Assembly: GCF_009831655.1 (NCBI RefSeq)
Contig: NZ_WRPA01000011.1
Coordinates: forward strand, 122,930-186,929
From: Shewanella insulae
GTDB lineage: Bacteria; Pseudomonadota; Gammaproteobacteria; Enterobacterales; Shewanellaceae
Length of the DNA stretch: 64,000 nucleotides
Direction: 5' to 3'
Below, in pieces: positions 34,748 to 44,241 of this stretch (position 1 is its first letter; every line of letters starts with the position of its first letter). The position numbers and the translations under genes are program-made. The notes beneath the pieces are model-generated. The model was not told the DNA's origin. It made no database searches and saw only the letters and a program-made list of their open reading frames with translations.

Positions 34748-35813
34748 CGGTTAGCCCCAATAGTCTTTCTATCTCTGCCATGCAGATATCCAGCCCCTTG
34801 GCCTCAGCCTCTCTATCCATATTGGCACCTAGCTGCTGAACTGTCTTCGGCTCCAGCAGGCTCTGCACCTGAGCGCACATGGCATCGAGCTCGATATCAC
34901 AGCTCAGCGCCAGACCTCGCTGCACGCAGCGCTGAATCCGCTTGGGCTGATCCTTGGAGACGGCCACCGCCAGTGTCGGCACCTTGAGGGCGATCGCCTG
35001 CAGCAGGGTGTCGCCACCGCTCAGCACGGCGCCCGCGGCGCTATCGAGCAGATTGATAAACTCCAGGCTGGAGAGTCTCTCTATGGCCACCACGCCCTCT
35101 AGCTGAGGTAAATCTTTGGGATAATTAGGGCCAAACACCATGACACTGGGGATCCCCGTCTTTCGATAACAGGCCTGCGCCACCTGGGCGAAGCGCTCGG
35201 CGGCCAAGGTCGAGCCGATATAATGTCCGCCAGAGCCGGCGCTATAGAGAAGATAACCTTTCGGCTCCAGGCCATACGCTTTCTGTAAGGCTTGCTGCAA
35301 GGCGCTATCTGGCCGCGCAAAAATAGAGCCGGTAAAGATAGGCTCTGCGCGGTTAATCAGGTTTAACTTGAAGCGGTCGAAACGGCTGATATCGCCAATC
35401 ACAAACTCGGGTTGCACCACCCAATGGCTGTCGGTGACCAAGGCACGTTCGAGCTTCATGCCGCGGGCACGCTTGCGTTTATGCTGGCTGATGAAGACCA
35501 CCTTGGCGCCGCTACGGTTGGCGTGTTTAAGCTGGGCCTTGCGACCGGCGGCATCGAAGATCACTAAGTCCGGCTTGAGCTGCGATACCAGCTGGTTGAC
35601 CTCTTTCACTCGCTTGGTGGGGGTATCGTTAACCAGATGTGTCGGATAGGGACAATGCTTGGCATAGGGCGCACGGCTATTGAGCACGAATTCGACCTGC
35701 GCCTGCGGCCAACGCTGCATGATCTCGTCGGCCACTATGGTGGAACGCATATATTCACCTATCCCCTCTTCGCAGGAGACAGGTACAAACAGAAATTTTG
35801 GCGCCACTGACAT
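34737..35813 (-). CDS. GT-B fold protein of the MurG/GT28-like type
   Basis: 358 residues from the ATG at 35813, chosen for AGGGA eight bases upstream; a longer frame to 35849 lacks this. Features are FVPVSCEEGIGEYMRSTIVADEI at the N-terminus, GYLLYSAGSGGHYIGS at the domain boundary and GAVLSGGDTLLQAIALKVPTLAVAV. The last resembles the GGxGT/E donor motif of MurG-like and PseG-like proteins. A nucleotide-sugar-using transferase or hydrolase is likely, but I cannot name the reaction. It overlaps the GT4 gene downstream and sits 120 bases after a heptosyltransferase gene. Confidence 0.65.
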   Translation of the reverse strand: MSVAPKFLFVPVSCEEGIGEYMRSTIVADEIMQRWPQAQVEFVLNSRAPYAKHCPYPTHLVNDTPTKRVKEVNQLVSQLKPDLVIFDAAGRKAQLKHANRSGAKVVFISQHKRKRARGMKLERALVTDSHWVVQPEFVIGDISRFDRFKLNLINRAEPIFTGSIFARPDSALQQALQKAYGLEPKGYLLYSAGSGGHYIGSTLAAERFAQVAQACYRKTGIPSVMVFGPNYPKDLPQLEGVVAIERLSSLEFINLLDSAAGAVLSGGDTLLQAIALKVPTLAVAVSKDQPKRIQRCVQRGLALSCDIELDAMCAQVQSLLEPKTVQQLGANMDREAEAKGLDICMAEIERLLGLTGER

Positions 35814-35934
35814 CGACGATATCCCTAAAAATGAATGGGAAAACCCCATCTTCCCTCATTGCATGACTCAACTGACGGGGGCCAGATGAGTCAATCAAAC
35901 CTGAAGTCTACCATTAATCGACGACTCCTTGCTA

Positions 35935-36975
35935 TTAACCAGCCCCCGACACCAAGCGATCAAACTCCGCAATCACGGGCGTCACCTGAATCATCTCCAT
36001 CAGGTGTGCCCCCTTGGCGCGGGTTCCCCAAGGCACCTCGCCCGTATGTTGCTGGGCGATCGCCTGCTCATAGACGCTGACCACACTGTCTAAGCAAGTA
36101 TAGGGGCCGGTGCGCCCAGGGTTAGAGTGGGCATAGAGGCCGATCACAGGCGTACCCTGAGTCACCGCCATATGGGCTGGCCCAGTATCCGGTGCCAGGA
36201 CGATACTCGCCTGTTTCAAAAGCGCAAGAAGCTGAGTCAGCGAGGTCTTACCCACTTGATTCTCGATACGGGCATCGCCATGGGTGAGGATAGCCTCGGC
36301 CAGCTGACGCTCCATAGGTACCGGCCCACCGCAAAGCAGCACGCGATAGCCCTTCTCAAGTGCATGGTCGGCCACCTGAGCATAACGCTCGGGCAGCCAG
36401 TTGCGCTCGGCCTTACTGGCGGCGGCGCAGATCACTAAGGTCTTATCCCCATCTGGGATCAGCTGGCGTGCAAACTCGGTATCGGCGGCGGGCACAGGAA
36501 TCTCCCACTTAGGCTGAAGATCCGTGACGCCCACGGCCTTGGCAAAACCCATAAACCCCTCGAGCACATGGGGCGTCGCCAAGGGCTCCACCCGGCGATT
36601 GGTCACCAACCACTGTCCCTCCTTGGCGCGGGCACGATCGAAGCCCAGGCGCACCTTGGCCGAGATAGCCAAGGATGCGATGGTCGCCCTCAGCGCCACC
36701 TGCATATGCAGCAGCAGATCGAAACGACGCCCCTTAAGCGCCTTGCGCAGATTGAGATAGCTTCGCCAGCCCTGGGATTTGTCGAAGATCACAAACTCGA
36801 CGCCGGGCAGATGCTTGAGCAGCTGATACTCCACCTTGCCGATCACCCAGGTGATCTTAAGATCTGGATACTGACGCTGAATCGCCTGCACCATGGCCAC
36901 CGCATGACACACGTCGCCGATGGCAGATAAACGTAAGAGACACAAAGAGTGGGCAGTCTGCAAATTCAAGCTCAT
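35935..36975 (-). CDS. Glycosyltransferase family 9, heptosyltransferase (WaaC/WaaF-like)
   Basis: 346 residues from the ATG at 36975 (MSLNLQTAHS); an ATG at 37017 would add 14 unconserved residues. It shows the classical GT9 features: LCLLRLSAIGDVCHAVAMVQAIQ at the N-terminus, LLLHMQVALRATIASLA, and the donor site IVLAPDTGPAHMAVTQGTPVIGLYA with Asp-Thr-Gly-Pro-Ala-His. This is the most canonical heptosyltransferase in the window and is likely an inner-core ADP-heptose transferase acting on Kdo-lipid A in the cytosolic leaflet. Confidence 0.88.
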   Translation of the reverse strand: MSLNLQTAHSLCLLRLSAIGDVCHAVAMVQAIQRQYPDLKITWVIGKVEYQLLKHLPGVEFVIFDKSQGWRSYLNLRKALKGRRFDLLLHMQVALRATIASLAISAKVRLGFDRARAKEGQWLVTNRRVEPLATPHVLEGFMGFAKAVGVTDLQPKWEIPVPAADTEFARQLIPDGDKTLVICAAASKAERNWLPERYAQVADHALEKGYRVLLCGGPVPMERQLAEAILTHGDARIENQVGKTSLTQLLALLKQASIVLAPDTGPAHMAVTQGTPVIGLYAHSNPGRTGPYTCLDSVVSVYEQAIAQQHTGEVPWGTRAKGAHLMEMIQVTPVIAEFDRLVSGAG

Positions 36976-37115
36976 ATAGGGGCCGTTGAGAAATAGTAAG
37001 GGAGTAAGGATCCGCAACGAGTTTAATGTAGAATGTCGCTAGGTTCCATGATTAGGCCGCCATAGGACCAACTTTCTTTAGAACCTGTGGCCCTGTATAC
37101 CGGCCGGAAGACACG

Positions 37116-37664
37116 ATGAAGATTCACGATACCAGCATTCCAGACGTTAAGTTGCTCGAGCCTCAGGTGTTCGGCGATGAGCGCGGCTGCTTTTTCGAGA
37201 CATTTCGTCAGCAGTGGTTTAGGGAGCACCTGGTGGATCTCGACTTCGTTCAGGAAAATCAGAGCCATTCGCTGCAGGGCACGCTACGTGGGCTGCACTA
37301 TCAGCTCAGGCAACCTCAGGGGAAGCTGATCCGCGTGGTCAGTGGTGAGATCTTCGATGTGTGTGTCGATCTGCGCCGCAGCAGCCCGAGCTTCGGCCAA
37401 TGGACGGGACATCACCTGTCGGCAGACAACAAGCACCAGCTCTGGGTGCCACCGGGGTTCGCCCACGGCTTCTATGTCATCTCGCACGAGGCCCACTGCC
37501 TCTATAAGTGCACCGACTATTATGCCCCGAGTGACGAACACAGCATCCGCTGGGACGATGCCAGCCTCGCCATCGATTGGCCACTACTAAGCACACGGTC
37601 GCCAATCCTGTCGCCCAAGGACAGAGCGGCGGGCACCTTTGCCGAGGCCAATTACTATGAATAG
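37116..37664 (+). CDS. rmlC: dTDP-4-dehydrorhamnose 3,5-epimerase RmlC
   Basis: 182 residues, the typical length. A double-stranded beta-helix with [37 protein letters not shown] (containing the catalytic-base His region) and [13 protein letters not shown]. It epimerises dTDP-4-keto-6-deoxyglucose for L-rhamnose synthesis. The stop overlaps the rmlB start (ATGAATAG). Confidence 0.93.
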   Translation: MKIHDTSIPDVKLLEPQVFGDERGCFFETFRQQWFREHLVDLDFVQENQSHSLQGTLRGLHYQLRQPQGKLIRVVSGEIFDVCVDLRRSSPSFGQWTGHHLSADNKHQLWVPPGFAHGFYVISHEAHCLYKCTDYYAPSDEHSIRWDDASLAIDWPLLSTRSPILSPKDRAAGTFAEANYYE

Positions 37665-38727
37665 TAGAAAGCATCACTCATTAGTCGGGCGCAATATCTT
37701 GATCACCGGCGGCGCCGGCTTTATCGGCTCGGCCTTGATTCGCCACCTCATCGAGCTAGGCGGTTGCCGCGTGGTAAACTATGACAAGCTCACCTATGCC
37801 GGCAATCTGTTGTCCCTCGAATCCATAGCACAAGATCCCAGCTACCATTTCATCCAGGGCGATATCAATGATGGCGATACCCTGGGTAAAGCCCTCAGGC
37901 AATATGAGATAGACCTGGTGATCCACCTGGCGGCAGAAACCCATGTGGACCGCTCTATCGAGGGGCCGAGAGCCTTTATCGACACCAATATTGTCGGCAC
38001 CTTCGAGCTGCTACAGCAATGCCTGCAATATTACCGCAACCTGCCGACTGAGATGGCGACACGCTTTCGCCTGCACCATGTCTCGACCGACGAGGTATTT
38101 GGCGACCTAGGCTCAGACGAGGCGGGATACTTTAGCGAGCAGTCCCCCTACGCCCCCAGCTCCCCCTATTCCGCCAGTAAGGCCGCGGCGGATCATCTGG
38201 TTAGGGCCTGGCACCGAACCTATGGCCTGCCTGTAGTGCTGTCGAACTGCTCCAACAACTATGGCCCCTATCAGTATCCGGAGAAGCTAATCCCCGTGAC
38301 CCTGCTCAACGCCCTGCAGGGAAAATCGATCCCCATCTATGGCGATGGCAAACAGATCCGCGACTGGCTCTATGTGGATGACCACGCTCACGCCCTGTGT
38401 CAGGTAGCCGCTCGGGGCAAATTAGGTGAGAGCTACAACATAGGCGGCATGAATGAGATGACGAATCTCGAAGTCGTCGGCCTGATCTGCGAGCTGTTAA
38501 ATCAAAAGGTCACCGAGAAACCCTGCGGCATAAGTGATTTCAGGCAACTTATCGTCTTCGTCAAAGACAGGCCGGGACACGACACTCGCTACGCCATAGA
38601 CGCCAGCAAGCTGAACCACACCTTGGGCTGGCAGCCTAATGAAAGCTTCGCCAGCGGTCTGGAGAAGACGGTGGACTGGTATCTGACGCACCTGGATTGG
38701 TGCCATCAGGTGGCGAGCCAGTCGTAA
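37657..38727 (+). CDS. rmlB: dTDP-glucose 4,6-dehydratase RmlB
   Basis: 356 residues from the ATG at 37657, which overlaps rmlC; the track-length frame from 37639 starts upstream of any sensible ribosome site. Rossmann motif [43 protein letters not shown] and the [15 protein letters not shown] catalytic YxxxK are intact. It oxidises and dehydrates dTDP-glucose to dTDP-4-keto-6-deoxyglucose using bound NAD+. Confidence 0.94.
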   Translation: MNSRKHHSLVGRNILITGGAGFIGSALIRHLIELGGCRVVNYDKLTYAGNLLSLESIAQDPSYHFIQGDINDGDTLGKALRQYEIDLVIHLAAETHVDRSIEGPRAFIDTNIVGTFELLQQCLQYYRNLPTEMATRFRLHHVSTDEVFGDLGSDEAGYFSEQSPYAPSSPYSASKAAADHLVRAWHRTYGLPVVLSNCSNNYGPYQYPEKLIPVTLLNALQGKSIPIYGDGKQIRDWLYVDDHAHALCQVAARGKLGESYNIGGMNEMTNLEVVGLICELLNQKVTEKPCGISDFRQLIVFVKDRPGHDTRYAIDASKLNHTLGWQPNESFASGLEKTVDWYLTHLDWCHQVASQS

Positions 38728-38740
38728 TGGGTCAAGCACG

Positions 38741-39610
38741 ATGAAACCGATATTGGTGATCGGTCGCCATGGGCAGGTTTCCCACGCGCTCAAGGCGACT
38801 CAGCCTGACTGCTACCAGGTGGACTATCTGGGCCGCGAGGCGCTTGATATCAGAAGCAGCCTGAAGATCGCGCAGGTATTGGATCAGCGGGACTATAGAC
38901 TGGTCATTAATGCCAGCGGCTATACCCAGGTCGACGCCGCCGAGACAGACAGCCAGGCCGCCTTTGCCCTCAACCACCTGGCGGTTAAGGCATTAGCCGG
39001 GCACTGCGGTAAACGGGGTATCAGGCTTATCCACCTCTCCAGCGACTATGTGTTCGATGGTCGGCAAAACAAACCCTATCGCCCTGAGGATACGCCTAAC
39101 CCGCTAAGTCGCTATGGCGAGTCAAAGTGGCGCGGCGAGCTGGCGGCGCTGGAATACGGCCAGGGTCATACCTGCATAGTGCGCACCTCATGGCTCTACT
39201 CCCCCTTCGGGCATAACTTTGTTAAGACAATGCTGACCCTGATGCGCCAGTGCAAGCCGCTTAAGGTGGTCGACGATCAGTGGGGCACGCCGACATCTGC
39301 TTTGGCGCTGGGACAATTTATCTGGCAACTAATTCAAGTGATAAAGCCAGAGCCCATCTATCACTGGAGCGATCTCGGCGTCACCAGCTGGTATGAGTTT
39401 GCTCGGCAGGTATCAGATAGCGCCAATGCCTTGGGTTTACTCGATGAGCCGGCGAACCTCAGTCCCATTAGCACCCAGGAATATGGCGCCGCGGCGCCTC
39501 GCCCGCATTACAGCGCGCTGGATAACAGTGGCTCCAAGGGGATATTGCCCGCCAAGCGCTGGCAAGATAACCTGATCCAGGTGCTGCAACTACTGGCGAA
39601 AGAGGGCTGA
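38741..39610 (+). CDS. rmlD: dTDP-4-dehydrorhamnose reductase RmlD
   Basis: 289 residues. The NAD(P)H-binding N-terminus is ILVIGRHGQVSHAL, a slight variant of GxxGQLG. NASGYTQVDAAETD, HLSSDYVFDG and the catalytic YGESKWRGE follow, then TSWLYSPFGHNFVKTML. It reduces the 4-keto intermediate to dTDP-L-rhamnose. It follows rmlB by 13 bases. rmlA, needed to make dTDP-glucose, is not in the window. Confidence 0.9.
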   Translation: MKPILVIGRHGQVSHALKATQPDCYQVDYLGREALDIRSSLKIAQVLDQRDYRLVINASGYTQVDAAETDSQAAFALNHLAVKALAGHCGKRGIRLIHLSSDYVFDGRQNKPYRPEDTPNPLSRYGESKWRGELAALEYGQGHTCIVRTSWLYSPFGHNFVKTMLTLMRQCKPLKVVDDQWGTPTSALALGQFIWQLIQVIKPEPIYHWSDLGVTSWYEFARQVSDSANALGLLDEPANLSPISTQEYGAAAPRPHYSALDNSGSKGILPAKRWQDNLIQVLQLLAKEG

Positions 39611-39675
39611 CAGGACGCCAATATCGGGTACAATTCCCCATAACGACCACCTAAGCCCCTTGAGCCAGTAAATCT

Positions 39676-40401
39676 ATGCAAATAAAACCTACCGATGCCG
39701 GTTGCATCGTCTTTAGCCAAGCTTCGCTCAAGGCGATCACCCCAGATTGGTTTACCTTCGATTACTGGCAAGACCTAGGAGCCATCACAGGCTCTTCGAC
39801 GGGCCGCTACACCACCTGGTTTATCAATCCCCATCCCCTGAGCCAGGTGCCTGGGGAGGAGTGGGTGCTTAGACACTATTATCGTGGTGGCATGATGGAG
39901 AAGTTCAGCCGCGATGCCTATCTCTATACCGGGCTCAAGCGTTGCCGGGCGATCGCCGAATTCAACCTGCTGGAGCTGCTGTTTAAGGAAGGATTTGCGG
40001 TACCGGAACCTGTGGCGGCGCAGATCCAGCGCAGCGGCCCCTATTATCGCGGCGATATCATCATCAAGCGGATCCCGGGCGCTCGCGATCTGGTGGCTGA
40101 GCTGAACCAGGCGCCTATGTCAAATGACAAATGGCAAGCCTTGGGTGCCTGTATCGCCAAGTTCCATCGCCGCGGCGTCTATCACGCCGATCTTAACGCC
40201 AAAAACATACTGCTGGCCGGTGAGACCTTTACCCTGATCGATTTCGACCGCGGCGCGTTGAAGAAGCTTGACAGCAAGTGGCAACAGGCCAACCTGGCTC
40301 GCCTGCTGCGCTCCTTCAACAAGGAGAAGGGCAAGGCGCCCGAGCTGCACTTTACTCAGGAAAACTGGCAGCAGCTATTGGCGGGCTATACTCAGGCCTA
40401 G
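39676..40401 (+). CDS. kdkA: 3-deoxy-D-manno-octulosonic acid kinase KdkA
   Basis: 241 residues of the KdkA/protein-kinase-like fold. Features are VLRHYYRGGMMEKFSRDAYLYTG, the catalytic loop GVYHADLNAKNIL (residues about 170-182) and the metal-binding FTLIDFDRG. KdkA phosphorylates the single Kdo of lipid A-Kdo in organisms where WaaA adds only one Kdo, as in Haemophilus and Vibrio. It lies 20 bases from and convergent to waaA, a fitting partner. Confidence 0.9.
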   Translation: MQIKPTDAGCIVFSQASLKAITPDWFTFDYWQDLGAITGSSTGRYTTWFINPHPLSQVPGEEWVLRHYYRGGMMEKFSRDAYLYTGLKRCRAIAEFNLLELLFKEGFAVPEPVAAQIQRSGPYYRGDIIIKRIPGARDLVAELNQAPMSNDKWQALGACIAKFHRRGVYHADLNAKNILLAGETFTLIDFDRGALKKLDSKWQQANLARLLRSFNKEKGKAPELHFTQENWQQLLAGYTQA

Positions 40402-40421
40402 CCAAGCCTGCCTATTAGCGA

Positions 40422-41687
40422 CTATGCCTTAATCAACTCGCTAGCCAAGGCGAACTGAGCTGCCAGTGCGCCCTTATTAGCCTCGACCACCTCAAGTCCG
40501 GCCTCTCTGGCGGCCAGATAGGCCGCCTTATCGTCAAACTTATGCACCAGCTGCTCGGCCAACTCTTCTGCGTCCTGCACTAAGGCGAGGGAGCCCGACT
40601 CGTTAAGCAAGCCTGTGATCTCGGTAAAATCCCAATGGTGGGGCCCCACATAGACGGGCAAACCGATGGCCGCCGGCTCCAGAGGATTATGGCCACCATT
40701 CTCGATCAGCGTACCACCAACGAAGGCCTGATCCGCCGCGCCATAGAAGCTAAGCAGCTCCCCCATGGTGTCGCCGAGCAGCACCTGAGTCTGGTCGTCC
40801 ACCCTATCTTGTTTACTGCGGCGCGCCAGCGTGAGCCCGGCGGCCTTCACCCGACTGGCCGCCGCGTCAAACTGCTCCGGATGCCTAGGCACCAATACCA
40901 GCAAGGCGTGGGGGAAACGCATCAACAGGCTCTTGTGCGCCGCCAGCATGATGTCGAACTCCCCCGGATGCACGCTGCCCGCTACCCAGACAGGGGTCTC
41001 CATCCGCTGCCAGGTCTGACGCAGCCCCTTGGCCTTCTCTAGCAGTTCAGGCGCTATGGAGAGGTCGAACTTAAGACTGCCTGTGACCTTCACCCGCTCG
41101 GCATCGACACCCAGGTCGATGAAACGCTGCGCCGCCTGAGGCGACTGGGCAGCAATAGTATCCAGTGATCTCAGCATGGGCAGCGACAGTTTAGGCCGGC
41201 CGCGGTACTGGTTAGCCGACTTCTCCGACAGGCGGGCATTGGCCAGCATCAGCTTGATGCCCCGCCGCTTGGCCTGATGAATCAGGTTTGGCCACAGCTC
41301 TGTCTCCATAATGATGATCTCTTTAGGCTGTAGCTGACTCAGGAAACGCGCCACACACAAGGGAAGATCGAAGGGCAGATAGCAATGCTGTACCGACTCT
41401 CCAAAAGCCTTAACCACCTCGGCCGAGCCGGTGGGGCTCGTGGTAGTAATGGTAATGCTGAGCTCTGGGTAGGCGGCCTGGAGCTGTTTGATCAGCGGAA
41501 TCGCCGCCAGGGTTTCTCCCATGGAGACCGAATGGATCAGCAGATCTGCGCGCGACAGTTTCGATAAACCGAAGCGCTCGCCCCAGCGACCCCGATAATC
41601 CGGGCTCTTAAGCGCCCGAATCGCCAGATAGAGGATGAGCAGAGGGCTTAGCAGATACAGCAACGCAGAATAGAGGGAACGATTCAT
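40422..41687 (-). CDS. waaA: Kdo transferase WaaA (KdtA)
   Basis: 421 residues with an N-terminal membrane anchor (LYSALLYLLSPLLILYLAI). The signature DLLIHSVSMGETLAAIPLIKQL includes the catalytic Glu of Ser-Met-Gly-Glu. Further motifs are IIIMETELWPNLIHQAK, VWVAGSVHPGEF and GGTLIENGGHNPLEPAAIGLPVYVGPH. It adds Kdo from CMP-Kdo to lipid IVA at the inner face of the inner membrane. Presence of kdkA suggests a monofunctional enzyme. Confidence 0.95.
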   Translation of the reverse strand: MNRSLYSALLYLLSPLLILYLAIRALKSPDYRGRWGERFGLSKLSRADLLIHSVSMGETLAAIPLIKQLQAAYPELSITITTTSPTGSAEVVKAFGESVQHCYLPFDLPLCVARFLSQLQPKEIIIMETELWPNLIHQAKRRGIKLMLANARLSEKSANQYRGRPKLSLPMLRSLDTIAAQSPQAAQRFIDLGVDAERVKVTGSLKFDLSIAPELLEKAKGLRQTWQRMETPVWVAGSVHPGEFDIMLAAHKSLLMRFPHALLVLVPRHPEQFDAAASRVKAAGLTLARRSKQDRVDDQTQVLLGDTMGELLSFYGAADQAFVGGTLIENGGHNPLEPAAIGLPVYVGPHHWDFTEITGLLNESGSLALVQDAEELAEQLVHKFDDKAAYLAAREAGLEVVEANKGALAAQFALASELIKA

Positions 41688-41796
41688 AGGATTATGACAG
41701 GGTTAATTTACTCATATGCCTTATATAGTAACATATGCCAGAGGCCGACGGACGGCAAACAGCCTCCGGTCCTGGAAGCATCCGGCGCATTTGTAA

Positions 41797-41818
41797 AACA
41801 GCCTAAAAACAGGCTGTT
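41797..41818 (-). other. Hairpin with T-run on the minus strand, ahead of waaA
   Basis: AACAGCCT and AGGCTGTT form a perfect eight-base stem around AAAAAC. Read on the minus strand the stem ends in TT followed by TTTAC, giving a short T-run. No minus-strand gene lies just upstream, so it may be an attenuator in the waaA leader or the end of an unknown short transcript. Confidence 0.35.
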
Positions 41819-41968
41819 AATCTTAACTGGTCTGAGTAGCCATAGATTGACTTTTACCCGCTGGCTGATAACTTTCAACTGGAGCCTTTACTCGAATATA
41901 GCCAAATAATCCCGTTCCGCATGTTAACTCAAGCGCACTGGTAATTAACCGACCTACTTAGGATCAAG

Positions 41969-42622
41969 ATGAAGACCCGCGATAAAATCGTCCACGCCGC
42001 CCTGGCCCTGTTTAACGAACATGGTGAGCGCAGCATCACTACCAACCATATTGCCGCGCATCTGGGGATCAGCCCGGGTAACCTCTACTATCATTTTCGT
42101 AATAAAGAAGACATCATTCGCTCCATCTTCAGCCTCTATGAACAACACCTGGAGACTGGCTTTCAACCCTATGAAGGCAAGAAGGTGGATGTCGACCTCT
42201 TGATCGGCTATTTCGATGCCCTCTTCTACACCCTTTGGCAATTCCGCTTCATGTACGCCAACCTGGTGATCATCCTCAGCCGCGACGATGTGCTCAATAA
42301 ACGCTATACGGTCACCCATGAGCAGGTACTCAAGCGAGCCACCAGCATTCTCACCCAGCTGAAAAAAGATGGTGTAGTGGTACTGGAAGATGCTGAAATC
42401 ACGCCGCTGGCCGACACCATCCGCATGGTCGCCTGCTTCTGGATCAGCAACCAGCTCACCCACTCGGAAGCCACCCAGATCACTAAGACCTCACTCTACG
42501 AGGGTCTGTTAAGGGTATTGATGATCTTCAAGGCCTACGCCAGCGAGTCCGCTAAACCCACCTTCATCAGGCTGGAACAACACTACCATGCCCTGGCGAG
42601 GGCAGAACAAGAGGAAGACTAA
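41969..42622 (+). CDS. TetR/AcrR-family regulator
   Basis: 217 residues. The N-terminal helix-turn-helix is RDKIVHAALALFNEHGERSITTNHIAAHLGISPGNLYYHFRNKEDII (residues 4-50), fully canonical. The C-terminal ligand domain resembles the group with long helical FxFMYANLVIILSRDD segments often found near fatty-acid or acyl-CoA genes, but the ligand is unknown. It lies divergent from waaA and 415 bases upstream of kbl. It is not obviously the regulator of either. Confidence 0.88.
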   Translation: MKTRDKIVHAALALFNEHGERSITTNHIAAHLGISPGNLYYHFRNKEDIIRSIFSLYEQHLETGFQPYEGKKVDVDLLIGYFDALFYTLWQFRFMYANLVIILSRDDVLNKRYTVTHEQVLKRATSILTQLKKDGVVVLEDAEITPLADTIRMVACFWISNQLTHSEATQITKTSLYEGLLRVLMIFKAYASESAKPTFIRLEQHYHALARAEQEED

Positions 42623-43037
42623 GTCACATCGGCCGCCCGTCTGAACAGTTGGCCGTTAGCTTAGGCCAGTTGAGACGGGTCAGTTGTGACATTTCGCATT
42701 ATTTTTTGTTATGCGAAAGTTGCACATGCACTAACTTAGTTAATAGCGCAAAAAAAAATGTGGCACAGGCCGGGTTTAAGGTTAGAATTCGGCCAGCCTA
42801 GCGCGATCCATATCCCAGGCGTCCCCTTTTCCAGCAAGCTTGCTGGCAACAATAGATGGTCGAAACTGAACTAGACTTAATCATTCATCGACGGGACGAA
42901 ACCTGGCTATGACAAGCCTGACTTATGCGTTAAAGATGGTTCCTAACTTATCGCCTTTCCTCGAGCCTATCTGCCAAGCGTGCAGGCTCGAGCAAAGCAT
43001 ACAAAAATAAAACGAGACAGAAAGAAGGAGACTACAG
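42623..43037 (+). promoter_or_regulatory. Long leader/intergenic region upstream of kbl
   Basis: 415 bases without a gene but with three repeats. TTTCGCAT/ATGCGAAA (42692-42699 with 42711-42718) is an operator-like inverted repeat. CCAGCAAGCTTGCTGG (42831-42846) is a perfect 16-base palindrome. CTCGAGCCT/AGGCTCGAG (42960-42968 with 42984-42992) is a nine-base-pair hairpin about 45 bases before the kbl start. The kbl ribosome site AAGGAG is at 43025-43030. Confidence 0.5.
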
Positions 43038-44231
43038 GTGGCAACGACCTCATTCTACGATCAAATCAATCAGCAGCTGGCTGAAGTGAAAGCGGAAGGC
43101 TTATACAAGAGCGAGCGCGTTATTGCCTCTCCTCAGAAGACTGAAATCGAAGTCAACGGCCACGAAGTGATGAACTTCTGCGCCAACAACTACCTTGGCC
43201 TGGCGAATCATCCAGAGCTGATCGCCGCGGCACAACAGGGCCTGAGCGATCACGGCTTCGGCATGGCGTCTGTTCGCTTCATCTGTGGTACTCAGGATAT
43301 TCATAAGCAACTCGAAGCCAGCCTGAGTGAATTCCTAGGCATGGAAGACACCATTCTCTACTCTTCATGCTTCGATGCGAACGCCGGCCTGTTCGAGACC
43401 CTACTGGGCGCCGAAGACGCCATCGTCTCAGATGCCCTGAACCACGCCTCTATTATCGACGGTGTACGTCTGTGTAAGGCCAAGCGTTTCCGCTACGCCA
43501 ACAACGACATGGCCGATCTTGAGACCCAGCTGCAGGCGGCAAAGGCTGCCGGTGCGCGCCACATACTGATCGCCACCGACGGTGTATTCTCCATGGACGG
43601 CGTAATCGCCAACCTCAAAGGTGTCTGCGACCTGGCCGATAAATATGGCGCCCTGGTCATGGTGGACGACTCACACGCAGTAGGCTTCATAGGTCAGAAT
43701 GGCCGCGGTACCCACGAGTATTGCGACGTGATGGACAGAGTCGACATCATCACAGGTACCCTGGGCAAGGCCCTGGGCGGCGCTTCGGGTGGATTCACCT
43801 CGGCGAAGAAAGAGGTGATCGACTGGCTGCGTCAACGCTCGCGTCCTTACCTCTTCTCTAACTCGCTGGCCCCTTCTATCGTTACCGCCTCTATTCATGT
43901 GCTAGAGATGCTAAAGTCTGGCCAGGCACTGCGCGAAGCCGTATGGGAAAACAGCCGTTACTTCCGCGAGAAGATGACTGCGGCAGGCTTTACCCTGGGC
44001 GGCGCCGACCACGCCATCATCCCTGTGATGATTGGCGATGCCAAGCTCGCCAGCGACTTTGCTAACCGTTTGCTGGAAGAGAATATCTATGTGATCGGCT
44101 TCTCCTTCCCTGTGGTACCTAAGGGCCAGGCGCGTATTCGTACCCAGATGTCGGCCGCTCATACCCGCGAGCAGCTAGATCGCGCCATCGATGCCTTCAC
44201 CCGCATCGCTAAAGAGATGGGAATTATCTAG
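43038..44231 (+). CDS. kbl: Glycine C-acetyltransferase (2-amino-3-ketobutyrate CoA ligase) Kbl
   Basis: 397 residues from a GTG start with AAGGAG seven bases upstream; the length equals that of E. coli Kbl give or take one residue. It is an alpha-oxoamine synthase with PLP-binding lysine in [17 protein letters not shown] and the [18 protein letters not shown] block. It cleaves 2-amino-3-ketobutyrate with CoA to glycine and acetyl-CoA, the second step of threonine breakdown. It is followed by tdh after 10 bases. Confidence 0.96.
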   Translation: MATTSFYDQINQQLAEVKAEGLYKSERVIASPQKTEIEVNGHEVMNFCANNYLGLANHPELIAAAQQGLSDHGFGMASVRFICGTQDIHKQLEASLSEFLGMEDTILYSSCFDANAGLFETLLGAEDAIVSDALNHASIIDGVRLCKAKRFRYANNDMADLETQLQAAKAAGARHILIATDGVFSMDGVIANLKGVCDLADKYGALVMVDDSHAVGFIGQNGRGTHEYCDVMDRVDIITGTLGKALGGASGGFTSAKKEVIDWLRQRSRPYLFSNSLAPSIVTASIHVLEMLKSGQALREAVWENSRYFREKMTAAGFTLGGADHAIIPVMIGDAKLASDFANRLLEENIYVIGFSFPVVPKGQARIRTQMSAAHTREQLDRAIDAFTRIAKEMGII

Positions 44232-44241
44232 GAGTCTATCG

